DNA from: Methylobacterium sp. J-030
GTDB taxonomy: Bacteria; Pseudomonadota; Alphaproteobacteria; Rhizobiales; Beijerinckiaceae
DNA: 48,176 nucleotides
Direction: 5' to 3'
Assembly (NCBI RefSeq): GCF_022829545.1
Contig: NZ_JAKSYM010000363.1
Coordinates: forward strand, 1 to 48,176
Shown: positions 39,929-47,530 of the stretch, piece after piece
Layout: each line of letters opens with the position of its first letter
How positions within the stretch are numbered: the first letter of the stretch is position 1
Translations under genes and position numbers: made by a program
The notes under the pieces: model-generated
Seen by the model: the letters and a program-made list of their open reading frames with translations, nothing else
What the model was told of the DNA's origin: nothing
Databases searched by the model: none

Positions 39929-40843
39929 ATGTCCGCCACCCGCCCCGTCCGAGTCCAGGCCCGCACCCAAACGCTCGCCTTCGGCCTGCTCCTGCCGCTC
40001 GCCCTCGCGGGCACCGCCGCGGCCCAGCAGCCGGGCGCGGCGTCCGGGAGCGGCTGGGTCGACCCGCCGCCGCGCGCGGCCGCACCCGCCGCAGGGGCCG
40101 CGAAGGAACCGATGACGGAGTCGATGAGGGCCGCAAGCCCCCGGAGCCCGGAGGCGGCCGCTGCGAAGGCCCAGCCCGAGACTCTGCGCGAGGTCGCCCC
40201 GGTCCGCGAGGCCGCCAGGCCGGAACCGGCCGAGGACGCCCTGCCGAAGGCCGCGGCGACGCGGGGGCCTGGCCCGAAGCGGGCGGCCGCCCTGGAGCGT
40301 CCGCCGGTCCGGGAGAGCCTGCGCCGCCGGGAACACCCCGAAGCGCGCCACGAAGCCCATCGCCCGTACCGCCTCGCCGAGACGCCGGCCGCGCTCGCCC
40401 CGGCGCCGGGCCTGTCGGCCGAGCGCGCCGCCGCCGCCCGGGCGCTGACGGCGAGCTACCTCGCCACCGTCTCGGGCTCCGACGACACCATGGTGGGCGC
40501 CGCGACCCGGTTCTACGCGACCCGCGTGCGCTTCTACGGCCGGCCGGTCACCACGGCGGCGCTCGTCGCCGAGAAGCGCAGCTTCGTCCAGCGCTGGCCC
40601 GAGCGGCGCTACGAGCCGCGGGCGATGCGCGCCGCCTGCGACGCCGAGACCTGCACGATCCGCACGCTGGTCGATTTCCGCACCGCCAATCCCGGGCGCG
40701 GCGCCGTCTCCAGCGGCGAGGCCGAGCTGGTCCTGGAGGTGGGCTTTGCCGGCACGCGGCCTTACATCCTGGGCGAGACCGGCCGCGTCCTGCGGCGGAG
40801 CATCCAGGCCGGGACCCTGGCCGCCTCGCCCGGCAAGGCGTAA
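39929..40843 (+). CDS. Exported protein with a conserved C-terminal domain of unknown function
   Basis: 304 residues. The signal peptide is TLAFGLLLPLALAGTAAAQ (about 16-34). An Ala/Pro/Arg-rich linker (~40-165) follows. The C-terminal ~130 residues form a compact domain (ARALTASYLATVSGSDDTMV, FYATRVRFYGRPVTTAALV, SFVQRWPERRYEPRAMRA), with two Cys (CDAETC) that may bond in the periplasm. I recall related domains in Rhizobiales, with no known role. The ATG at 39929 places the signal peptide properly; earlier ATGs (39839, 39899) are less good. Confidence 0.75.
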   Translation: MSATRPVRVQARTQTLAFGLLLPLALAGTAAAQQPGAASGSGWVDPPPRAAAPAAGAAKEPMTESMRAASPRSPEAAAAKAQPETLREVAPVREAARPEPAEDALPKAAATRGPGPKRAAALERPPVRESLRRREHPEARHEAHRPYRLAETPAALAPAPGLSAERAAAARALTASYLATVSGSDDTMVGAATRFYATRVRFYGRPVTTAALVAEKRSFVQRWPERRYEPRAMRAACDAETCTIRTLVDFRTANPGRGAVSSGEAELVLEVGFAGTRPYILGETGRVLRRSIQAGTLAASPGKA

Positions 40844-40975
40844 GGAGCCTGTCGCCGCGTGCGGCGGATGGCCGAGGGGACGAATCCCGGCGATCGAACG
40901 TTTGGTGAGGCGCTCCCGCGCGGGCTCCGGCAGCTGGGTTCCGGGCCGCGCCTCGGTGGTGCCGGGATCGGGTGA

Positions 40976-42223
40976 ATGACGGCTTCGACTCTGGTGGGGC
41001 AACAGGAGGGGGAACCGGTCCGTCCGCCCCGCGACGATCCCGGCCGCGACGCCTTGCGCGCGGCGATCCGGGACGCGGTCGCCCGTGCCCGCCCCCGCCC
41101 GGTGGCGGTGCGGACCCTCGAACTCCTGGCCGAGGCCGCCTGCGTGCCCGACGAGGCCGGAACCGGCATCCGGGTTCTCGACCGGCAGGGCGCCGTGCGC
41201 CATCGGGACGAGTCCGACGCGCCGATGACCCTGGCGGATCTCATGGCGGAGCTGCGCGCGCGCCACCCTGCCCTGTTCCTGCCCCCCGAGCCGGAGATCG
41301 AACGGGCGGCGCACGCCGTCGAGGAGCCCCGGGATTCCGCACTGCGGACTGGCGCCTACGAGATGAAGGCCGCCACCGCGCGCTTCGTCGGCGCGCAATC
41401 CGAACGGGCCCGGTCCCTGGCCGAGCGCTCCTCCGAGCAGGGCCGCGTCCTGGCCCAGAACGCCGCCGGCCGGTTCGCGACCCTGCGGACGCGCCTGCGC
41501 GGCCGGCTCGCCCGCCCGGTCGAGACCGAGGCTGCGGAGACCCCGGGGTTGGATCCGGCGGCGGCCTGGAACAGCGGGCCCGGCCGCATCGGGGCGGGCC
41601 TCGGCCGTCTGCGCGACCGGCTCGCCGGCGGCGGGACCGTCGTGGACGAGGGGACCCACCGGCAGCACCGCCTGCTCCTGGGTGCGGCCGCCGGCACCCT
41701 GGTGGCGGTGATCGCCGCAGGGCTCGTCCTGAACGGCCGCGGGCCCGAATCCCCGCGCCGCGCGGCCCCGGCCGCGATCCGGACGGAGGCGCCGAGCCCC
41801 CCCACCCCGCCCGCCGCGTCCCAGACTCCACCCGCCGCCGCCCCCGATACGGTCACGCCGCCCCCCGAGACGGCCGGCGACGCCGAGCCCGACACGCCGC
41901 TGCCGCCGAACGCCGTGGCGGGGCCGGCCCAGGTGATCGACACCGCCACCCTCAAGGTCAGCGGCAAGGTGGTGCATCTGTTCGGCGTCGAATGGGTGCG
42001 GGGCGGGCAGGCGGATGAGCTGGCCCGCTACATCGGCAGCCGGCCGGTGACCTGCCAGCCCGCCCCCGGCAGCGCCACCATGAACTGCCTCGTGGATGGC
42101 CGCGACCTCTCCGAGGTGGTGCTGTTCAATGGGGGCGGCCGCGCCTCCCCTGAGGCGAGCCCCGAACTGGTCGCGGCCGAGGATCACGCCCGGAGCGAGC
42201 GGCTCGGCGTGTGGAAGCGCTAG
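40976..42223 (+). CDS. Membrane-anchored protein with a degenerate SNase-like domain
   Basis: 415 residues. The N-terminal cytoplasmic part (~1-230) has no recognised domain. One membrane segment lies at ~232-252 (LLLGAAAGTLVAVIAAGLVL). A Pro/Ala linker and a C-terminal staphylococcal-nuclease-like fold follow from ~315: GPAQVIDTATLKVSGKVVHL, FGVEWVRGGQADELARYI and RSERLGVWKR at the end. The catalytic Arg/Asp/Glu pattern (RLxGIDAPE) reads HLFGVEWVR, so nuclease activity is unlikely. The stop overlaps the GTG start of galM by 13 nt. Confidence 0.72.
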   Translation: MTASTLVGQQEGEPVRPPRDDPGRDALRAAIRDAVARARPRPVAVRTLELLAEAACVPDEAGTGIRVLDRQGAVRHRDESDAPMTLADLMAELRARHPALFLPPEPEIERAAHAVEEPRDSALRTGAYEMKAATARFVGAQSERARSLAERSSEQGRVLAQNAAGRFATLRTRLRGRLARPVETEAAETPGLDPAAAWNSGPGRIGAGLGRLRDRLAGGGTVVDEGTHRQHRLLLGAAAGTLVAVIAAGLVLNGRGPESPRRAAPAAIRTEAPSPPTPPAASQTPPAAAPDTVTPPPETAGDAEPDTPLPPNAVAGPAQVIDTATLKVSGKVVHLFGVEWVRGGQADELARYIGSRPVTCQPAPGSATMNCLVDGRDLSEVVLFNGGGRASPEASPELVAAEDHARSERLGVWKR

Positions 42224-43266
42224 GCGTGCCGACCGAGCATTTTGGCGATACCGCGGATGGCCGGCCGGTCGCCCGCCACGTCCTGAGCCGCGGCGGCCTG
42301 CGCGTCGCCGTCATCGCGTTCGGCGCCGCCGTGACGGCGATCGAGGTGCCCGACCGGTCCGGCCGCACGGCCAACGTCGTCCTCGGCCTCGACACCCTGG
42401 CGGGCTACGAGACCCTGAGCCCGAGCTTCGGCGCGATCGTTGGCCGCTACGCCAACCGCATCGCCGGCGGGCGCTTCAGCCTCGATGGGCACAGCTACCA
42501 ATTGCCGGTGAACGAGGGCCCCAACACCCTGCACGGCGGCCCGCGGAATTTCGGCAAACGCCTGTGGCGGGCAGACGCCTCGGACGCGACGCGCCTCGTC
42601 CTGAGCCGCCGCTCGCCGGACGGGGAGGAGGGGTTTCCGGGCAATCTCGACGTCCGCGTCACCTACAGCCTGCCGGCGGACGGGGTGCTGCGGATCGACT
42701 ATGCCGCCGTGACCGACCGGCCGACGATCCTGAACCTCACCAACCACAGCTACTTCAACCTCGCCGGGGAGGGGACGGGCAGCGTCCTGGGCCACCGCGT
42801 GCAGCTCGAAGCCGATGCCTTCGCGCCGACCGACGCGACCCAGATCCCGACCGGCGCGCTCCAGCCGGTCGCGGGCACGCCGTTCGACTTCCGCACCGCG
42901 CGGGCCCTGGAGGAGCGGATCCGCACCGGGGACCCGCAGCTCGCCTACGCCAAGGGCTACGACCACACCTTCGCGCTGCGCGGCCCCGCCGGGACGCTGC
43001 GGCCAGCCGCGACCTGCACCGATCCGAGCAGCGGGCGCCGGCTCGACGTCTGGACCACGCAGCCGGCGCTGCAGCTCTACAGCGGCAACAACCTCGACGG
43101 CACGCTGATCGGCCCGTCCGGGCGGATCTACCGGTCCGGCGATGGGGTCTGCTTCGAGACGCAAGGCTTCCCCGACGCCCCGAACCACCCGAATTTCCCC
43201 TCCGCGGTGCTGCGGCCGGGCGAGGCGTTTGCGGCCGCCACGGAGTTCCGGTTCTCGGTGGATTAG
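42211..43266 (+). CDS. galM: Aldose 1-epimerase
   Basis: Interconverts alpha and beta anomers of hexoses, as in galactose use; 351 residues. GRYANRIAGGRFSLDG, NEGPNTLHGGPRNFGK (catalytic-site His), LNLTNHSYFNLAGEG (second His) and CFETQGFPDAPNHPNFPS (catalytic Glu) are all intact. The start is GTG at 42211, inside the end of the preceding gene; GTG at 42226 is an alternative. No other Leloir genes lie in the window. Confidence 0.95.
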   Translation: MEALGVPTEHFGDTADGRPVARHVLSRGGLRVAVIAFGAAVTAIEVPDRSGRTANVVLGLDTLAGYETLSPSFGAIVGRYANRIAGGRFSLDGHSYQLPVNEGPNTLHGGPRNFGKRLWRADASDATRLVLSRRSPDGEEGFPGNLDVRVTYSLPADGVLRIDYAAVTDRPTILNLTNHSYFNLAGEGTGSVLGHRVQLEADAFAPTDATQIPTGALQPVAGTPFDFRTARALEERIRTGDPQLAYAKGYDHTFALRGPAGTLRPAATCTDPSSGRRLDVWTTQPALQLYSGNNLDGTLIGPSGRIYRSGDGVCFETQGFPDAPNHPNFPSAVLRPGEAFAAATEFRFSVD

Positions 43267-43281
43267 GGGCGTCCGCCAGTT

Positions 43282-43512
43282 TCAGCGCCCCGCGCGGCCG
43301 GTCAGCGCCCGGAACCCCGCCCAGCCCCAGTAGACCCGGTGATGGGCGATGCGTCCGCCCGCACGATCCATCACCTCGACGAGGTCGACCTGATCGCCGT
43401 GCGGCGCGCCGCGTGGATATTCCCAGGTGAGCCGCCGCCCGATGCTTCGATGCGCGTCGAACCATGCGTCCGGTTCCGGTGGCAGGATGGGCCGGTTCCG
43501 CGGGAGATCGCC
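43282..43512 (-). pseudogene. Remnant of an NTF2/SnoaL-like protein gene
   Basis: The minus-strand frame encodes DAWFDAHRSIGRRLTWEYPR, VDLVEVMDRAGGRIAHHRVY and WGWAGFRALTGR, which resembles the last third of SnoaL-like/nuclear transport factor 2-like proteins. The upstream part is missing and overlaps the ArsR gene in a non-matching way, so this looks like a truncated relic. An alternative is a chance shadow. It lies between galM and the regulator. Confidence 0.4.
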
Positions 43513-43513
43513 G

Positions 43514-44233
43514 ATGGGTCTGCACCCCAACATCGCCACCGCCGCCTTCCTGATCGCGGATCCGGCCCGGTCGGCCATGCTGATGGCCCTGCTCGACGGG
43601 CGGGCCCGCCCCGCGGGCGAGCTGGCCTACGCGGCCGGAGTGACCGCGCAGACGGCGAGCGCCCATCTCGGCAAGCTCCGCGACGGCGGGCTGCTGACGG
43701 TCGAGAGGCAAGGCCGCCACCGCTACGATCGGCTCGCCGGCCCCCACGTGGCCGAGGCCCTGGAGCATCTGGCGGCGATCCGTCCGCCGGGGGAGGTGCG
43801 CCGCAAGCCGCCGGGTCAGGAGGCCCGGAGCCTGCACTTCGCGCGCTGCTGCTACGATCACTTGGCCGGGCAACTGGGTGTCGCCGTCGCCGAGGCCCTG
43901 CAGGCGCGCGACCTCCTCCGTCCGGCGGAGGGCAGGCGCTACGACGTGACCCCGGCCGGGGTTGCGTGGTGCGCCGGCCTAGGGCTCGACGTGGCGGCGC
44001 TGCGGCCAAGCCGCCACGGTCTCGCCGGGGCCTGCCTCGACTGGACCGAGCGCGAGCACCACCTCGCCGGCCCGCTGGCGACCGCTTTGATGCGGGCGTT
44101 CTGCGCACAGGGCTGGCTGCGGCGCGCGGAGACGGGCCGCGCCGTGCAGGCCACGCCGAAGGGCTGGATCGCCCTCAGGACCGAACTCGGCCTCGATCCG
44201 GCCTCATGCGGCGGCGCACGCGCATTCCCGTGA
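43514..44233 (+). CDS. ArsR-type winged-helix regulator
   Basis: 239 residues, longer than classical ArsR. The N-terminal winged helix has PARSAMLMALLDGRARPAGE, LAYAAGVTAQTASAHLGKLR (recognition helix) and GGLLTVERQGRHRYDRLAGP. The C-terminal ~140 residues add a second domain with FARCCYDHLAGQLGVAVAEA and DWTEREHHLAGPLATAL; several Cys and His could bind a ligand or metal, but this is not shown. The start at 43514 has GGAG at 43502. The tail overlaps the opposite-strand gene by 30 bp. Confidence 0.88.
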   Translation: MGLHPNIATAAFLIADPARSAMLMALLDGRARPAGELAYAAGVTAQTASAHLGKLRDGGLLTVERQGRHRYDRLAGPHVAEALEHLAAIRPPGEVRRKPPGQEARSLHFARCCYDHLAGQLGVAVAEALQARDLLRPAEGRRYDVTPAGVAWCAGLGLDVAALRPSRHGLAGACLDWTEREHHLAGPLATALMRAFCAQGWLRRAETGRAVQATPKGWIALRTELGLDPASCGGARAFP

Positions 44234-44782
44234 CACGGGGATCGCGGCGGCGGGTGCGGCCGGGTGGGGATGCCACGTCTCGCCGAGCGCGAGGAGCGCG
44301 GCCTTCACAACGTCGAGTTGCGAGGGCTCGCCCTCGGCCATGCCTTCCGCGGCCGCCACCTCCTTCAGGTGCTCGTCCCAGGCCCAGCGCCGCAGGATCT
44401 CCCGCTTGCAGCCGGGCAGCAGCCGGGAATGGTCGAGCACCTGCGCGGGCGTGGCGAACACCGCCGCGGGGTTGACCAGCGCCCGCTCCAGATCCGGAAG
44501 CGCGGGCGCCGGCCTGCGGTCTTCCGACGCGCGCCGGACCGGCGGGCGCGGGGGCCGCGGGCGCGGGCGCGGGCCGGGCTGCCAGGACGGGATCGTGGGC
44601 GCGACCGGCGTCGGCCCGGTGACGCCGGTCCCGGGCTCGGCGATGTAGGCCACGCCCTGGCGCTCGGCATAGGCGACCGAGCGCTCCCGGCGCCGGATCC
44701 GGGCCGCGCGGCCGGCGAGCCAGTCCGGCGGCACCGCCACGGGCGGGGTGTTGGGGCCGATTCCGATCGTCCGTTCCTCCAT
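44204..44782 (-). CDS. Unknown protein sharing a helical domain with the 45258-45698 product
   Basis: 192 residues. The N-terminal part is basic (DWLAGRAARIRRRERSVAYA), then a Pro/Arg linker (GPRPRPRPPRPPVRR). Around residues 100-150 is a compact segment: LVNPAAVFATPAQVLDHSRL, PGCKREILRRWAWDEHLKEV. The pattern VF-P-V-L-K-ILxxWAxD recurs in the protein at 45258-45698. It may be a DNA- or RNA-binding or chaperone-associated domain, but the function is unknown. The ribosome site GGGAGG precedes the ATG. It is the last gene of the heat-shock block. Confidence 0.72.
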   Translation of the reverse strand: MEERTIGIGPNTPPVAVPPDWLAGRAARIRRRERSVAYAERQGVAYIAEPGTGVTGPTPVAPTIPSWQPGPRPRPRPPRPPVRRASEDRRPAPALPDLERALVNPAAVFATPAQVLDHSRLLPGCKREILRRWAWDEHLKEVAAAEGMAEGEPSQLDVVKAALLALGETWHPHPAAPAAAIPVSRECACAAA

Positions 44783-44902
44783 GGTGACCTCCCGACATGT
44801 GTGGGTCTCTCGACCGGGACCGGAGCCCCGTGGGGGCTCCGGTCCCGCCTCCGCCCGGGCGGCATCCGCCGGGACGCGACGTGTGGGCCTTCATCCTGCG
44901 CG

Positions 44903-45241
44903 TCAGGCTCCGAGGAGCCCGAGCCGCGCGGCCGCCTGGATGCCGAAACTCGCCGCGAAGGACAGCAGCGCGGCGTCCCAGACCGTCAGGGCCGGGGACG
45001 TGGCCGGTGGTACGCCCCGGGTGAGGGCGAAGCCGAGCCACGCGAAGCCCGACAGGCTGAGCAGCACGGCCGCAACCCAGGGCAGGGCCGCGGGCGGGCA
45101 GGGCGCCGCCAGGGCGAGGCACATCACGGTGGTCAGCAGCCAGCCGACCAGCATGGATTCGTGGGTCTCGGCCGCCGGGCCGCGGTGCCGCCGCCGGCGC
45201 CAGAGACCGCGATGGTGATCCTTCAGGTCGAACGTCGTCAT
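44903..45241 (-). CDS. Small integral membrane protein
   Basis: 112 residues with three hydrophobic segments: ~30-48 (MLVGWLLTTVMCLALAAPCP), ~50-75 (ALPWVAAVLLSLSGFAWLGF) and ~83-108 (ALTVWDAALLSFAASFGIQA). The N-terminus is rich in His and Arg (DHHRGLWRRRRHRG). I do not recognise it. GGGAGG stands before the ATG. It belongs to the minus-strand block behind the hsp20 genes, 16 bp after the 45258-45698 gene. Confidence 0.7.
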   Translation of the reverse strand: MTTFDLKDHHRGLWRRRRHRGPAAETHESMLVGWLLTTVMCLALAAPCPPAALPWVAAVLLSLSGFAWLGFALTRGVPPATSPALTVWDAALLSFAASFGIQAAARLGLLGA

Positions 45242-45257
45242 GGAATGTCCTCCCGGT

Positions 45258-45698
45258 TCAGTTCAGGGCGGATCCGGGCGTATCGCGCTCGCGCGCCCAG
45301 CGCCGGGTGACGGCCGCCGGGACGGGCGACCGGCGCGGCGCCGGCTGCGGCGCGGATCCCGCGTCGAGCGCCTGCAGCGCCGCCAGGATCTCGTCGATGG
45401 GGACGGGCTCGGCCCGGCAGCCCGGCAGGCAGCGCAGGGTCGGGCTCGCCTCGACCGCCCGGGCGTCGGAGGCCCATGAGGCCAGGATTACCCGCTTCTC
45501 GGCCGTGGACAGGCCCGGATAGGTCGGCACCTCGCGGGGATGGCGGAAGACGTCGCCCGGCGCCACGAAGGCCTCGAACGGGTCGACCGCCGGTGCCCGG
45601 AGATTGGCCGCCGCCACCGGGCCGAGACGCTCGATGCCGCGCGCGATACCGGTCGCGACCGGGGCGGCCTGACGGGAAAGGGTGTCGATCGGCTGCAT
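45258..45698 (-). CDS. Unknown protein sharing a helical domain with the 44204-44782 product
   Basis: 146 residues. After GIARGIERLGPVAAANLRAP comes VAPGDVFRHPREVPTYPGLS then TAEKRVILASWASDARAVEA, which parallels the segment of the 44204-44782 protein (VNPAAVFATPAQVL, KREILRRWAWDE). The end is Pro/Arg-rich. A strong GAGGAGGG ribosome site precedes the ATG at 45698. It lies between hsp20 and the small membrane protein; family-B copy 3 separates it from hsp20. The function is unknown. Confidence 0.75.
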   Translation of the reverse strand: MQPIDTLSRQAAPVATGIARGIERLGPVAAANLRAPAVDPFEAFVAPGDVFRHPREVPTYPGLSTAEKRVILASWASDARAVEASPTLRCLPGCRAEPVPIDEILAALQALDAGSAPQPAPRRSPVPAAVTRRWARERDTPGSALN

Positions 45699-45829
45699 GA
45701 AACCCTCCTCTGGACTCCCCCGCGTGCGGGCGGAGGCTGGGGGCGGCCGGCACGCCCCAGGGTGCGCGCCGGCCGCCGCGTCCTGCGTTTGGCCTCGGAG
45801 CCTGTCTGATCCGCGATCCCGGGTTCCCG

Positions 45830-45924
45830 AAGGGCGAGCCCTTTGGCGGGTTCTTAGGGCGGGCCCTGAGATGGTCTCCAGGGCTCCACCCGTGACCGGC
45901 GAAAGGTCTCCACCTTTCGAAACC
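45830..45924. repeat. Extragenic palindrome, family B copy 3 (diverged)
   Basis: GGGTTCCCGAAGGGCGAGCC faces CCACCTTTCGAAACC; the middle reads GGGCGGGCCCTG and TCCAGGGCTCCA. It is less regular than copies 1 and 2. It lies between the second hsp20 gene and the 45258-45698 gene and may end the hsp20 transcript. Confidence 0.75.
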
Positions 45925-45955
45925 ATGACGGGCTCGCAGACCGCTCCGGCGGCGC

Positions 45956-46492
45956 TCAGTGCTTGGCCGCGGAGGCGCCCTTGCCGCCGTTGATCGCGAT
46001 GCGGCGCCAGCGATCCGGCGCCTCGGCCGAGCGCGGCAGCGTCACGGTGAGGACGCCGTTGCGGAAGCTCGCCTCGGCCCTGTCCTCCTGCACCGCGAAG
46101 GGCAGGGCGATCGACCGCTCGAACCGGCCGTAGCTGCGCTCGGAATAGCCGCGCTCCCTGTCGGCGGTCTCGGCGCGCGTCTCGCCCTTCAGGATCAGCA
46201 CGCCGTCCGCGATCAGGAGCTCGACATCCGTCTCGTCGAGGCCGGGCAGCTCGGCGGAGACGCGCAGGGCGCCGTCCGCCTCCACCACCGCGACGTTCGG
46301 CCAGCCGAAGCTCCGGGCCGCCAGGCTGGTGCCCGTCAGGCTCGGCACGCCGAACCCGGTGAACACGTCGTCGACCAGGCGGTTCATCTCGCGGTGCAGC
46401 GTCGGGAACGGGCTCGCCGGCTCGTTCGACAGGCCGGCCGGGGCCGGGGTGCCGCCGCTGCGGTTCCAGGGACTCAGATCGCGCACGCTCAT
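45956..46492 (-). CDS. Small heat-shock protein, Hsp20 family (second gene)
   Basis: ATP-independent holdase of 178 residues. SVRDLSPWNRSGG at the N-terminus is the usual start of class C-type alphaproteobacterial Hsp20 and supports the ATG at 46492. The alpha-crystallin domain runs from about residue 65 to 165: VAVVEADGALRVSAELPGLD, ETDVELLIADGVLILKGETR and SFRNGVLTVTLPR. The ribosome site GGAG is only 3 nt from the ATG and is held in a ROSE-like hairpin. It lies 123 bp after the first hsp20. Confidence 0.94.
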   Translation of the reverse strand: MSVRDLSPWNRSGGTPAPAGLSNEPASPFPTLHREMNRLVDDVFTGFGVPSLTGTSLAARSFGWPNVAVVEADGALRVSAELPGLDETDVELLIADGVLILKGETRAETADRERGYSERSYGRFERSIALPFAVQEDRAEASFRNGVLTVTLPRSAEAPDRWRRIAINGGKGASAAKH

Positions 46493-46498
46493 GGTCCG

Positions 46499-46514
46499 GT
46501 CTCCATCGCAAGAC
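46499..46514 (-). promoter_or_regulatory. ROSE-like RNA thermometer hairpin of the second hsp20
   Basis: Reads GTCTTGCGATGGAGAC on the minus strand. GUCU pairs with AGAC, U with G, the G of UUGC is bulged, and C pairs with the first G of the GGAG ribosome site (loop GAU). This is the core hairpin layout of ROSE elements. A GC hairpin upstream (GGGTCCCCGGACCC) would be the rest of the leader. Confidence 0.65.
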
Positions 46515-46615
46515 ATGTCGTTGCGGGAGCGGGCCCCCGGGTCCGGGGACCCGCGCGGGAGTGTCGTCTCGGGATGCCCTGCGGCCCGGAGGCGCCCGGG
46601 CCGCAGGGCGCGGGA

Positions 46616-47104
46616 TCAGGCGGCCTTGGCCTCGCGCTCGCGGCCGATCTGCGCCGGGGCGTTGTCCTGGCCGGACGACGCCGAGACGCCGCCGATGGCG
46701 ATGCGGCGGGGCTTCAGGGCCTCCGGCACCTCCCGCTTCAGCGCGACGGTGAGCAGGCCGTTCTCCAGGTTCGCGCCCACCACCTTCACGTGCTCGGCGA
46801 GATTGAACGTCTGCCGGAAGGTGCGGGCCGCGATGCCGCGGTGGAGATAGTGCTTCTCGGCCTCCGGGGCCGCCTTCTGGCCGGTGACGAGCAGCGCGGT
46901 ATCCTGCTGGGTCAGCGCGATCTCATCGGCCGTGAAGCCCGCCACCGCCATGGTGATGCGGTACTGGTCCTCGGCGACCTTCTCGATGTTGTAGGGCGGC
47001 CAAGCGGTGGACGGCTCGACGCGCTCAGCTTGGTTGAGCAGCTCGAACAGGCGGTCGAACCCGATGGACGACCGGAACAGGGGCGAAACGTCGTAAGTCC
47101 TCAT
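46616..47104 (-). CDS. Small heat-shock protein, Hsp20 family (IbpA-like)
   Basis: 162-residue class A-type small heat-shock protein. RTYDVSPLFRSSIGFDRLFE is the typical N-terminus and sets the start at 47104. The alpha-crystallin domain holds YNIEKVAEDQYRITMAVAGF, VTGQKAAPEAEKHYLHRGIA, RTFRQTFNLAEHVKVVGANL and ENGLLTVALKREVPE, followed by RRIAI. It prevents aggregation during heat stress. Translation is likely controlled by a ROSE hairpin over the ribosome site. Confidence 0.96.
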   Translation of the reverse strand: MRTYDVSPLFRSSIGFDRLFELLNQAERVEPSTAWPPYNIEKVAEDQYRITMAVAGFTADEIALTQQDTALLVTGQKAAPEAEKHYLHRGIAARTFRQTFNLAEHVKVVGANLENGLLTVALKREVPEALKPRRIAIGGVSASSGQDNAPAQIGREREAKAA

Positions 47105-47200
47105 ACCCACATCCTCCAGAGAGCAACGTGACTACAAGCGACGCCGGACACCGGATCCGGCGCCCTCCCGCGAGCCCGTTTCCAGACCTCGCACGCGCGT
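47105..47200 (-). promoter_or_regulatory. ROSE-type RNA thermometer in the hsp20 (IbpA-like) leader
   Basis: The start-proximal element (47111-47126) reads TTGCTCTCTGGAGGAT on the minus strand. C pairs with G, the G of UUGC is bulged, and UU pairs with the GA of the GGAGGA ribosome site, which is the ROSE signature UUGCU...GGAGGA. It is extended by ACG with UGU at the base. GC-rich inverted repeats further upstream (GCGCCGGATCCGGTGTCCGG; GCACGTTACGCGCGTGC) would form the additional stems. The 5' limit is approximate. Confidence 0.8.
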
Positions 47201-47295
47201 AACGTGCGGGCGGCAGGCAGGTTCCGCGGGTAAACGAAAATTTTTTGGTGGGCTGGGCGAAAGGCGTTCGAAGGGGCGATCGGTCCCACGCGCAT
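47200..47295. other. Probable promoter area of hsp20
   Basis: The only AT-rich patch in the gap is AAACGAAAATTTTTTGG at about 47232-47248, about 130-145 bp upstream of the start codon. This spacing suits a promoter for a ROSE leader. I could not place convincing -35 and -10 boxes by eye. Confidence 0.35.
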
Positions 47296-47490
47296 CTCCC
47301 TCCCCCCTCTGCGGGGGAGGGTGGCCCCCGAAGGGGGTCGGGTCGGGACGAAGTCCCGCGAGAGGGGAGCGACGGCGCAGGATGGAGCTGTGCCCGTCAG
47401 GCCGGTCGCGCCCTTTTCTGAACCCGGGTTCCCCTCTCCCGACCCCTGCTGACGCAGGGGCCACCCTCCCCCGCAAAGAGGGGAGGGAGG
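47296..47490. repeat. Extragenic palindrome, family D
   Basis: CTCCCCCCTCTGCGGGGGAG then GGTGGCCCCCGAAGGGGGTC faces GACCCCTGCTGACGCAGGGG and CCACCCTCCCCCGCAAAGAG. The two ends are complementary over about 20-25 bp each side, with GAGAGGGGAGCG and CCCCTCTCCC within. It is a single copy here; similar elements are common between genes in alphaproteobacteria, as I recall. It lies between hsp20 and ftsK. Confidence 0.8.
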
Positions 47491-47530
47491 GCGCGTGCCG
47501 ACTCTGGAAAGCTATACCCGGCGGCCGGGC

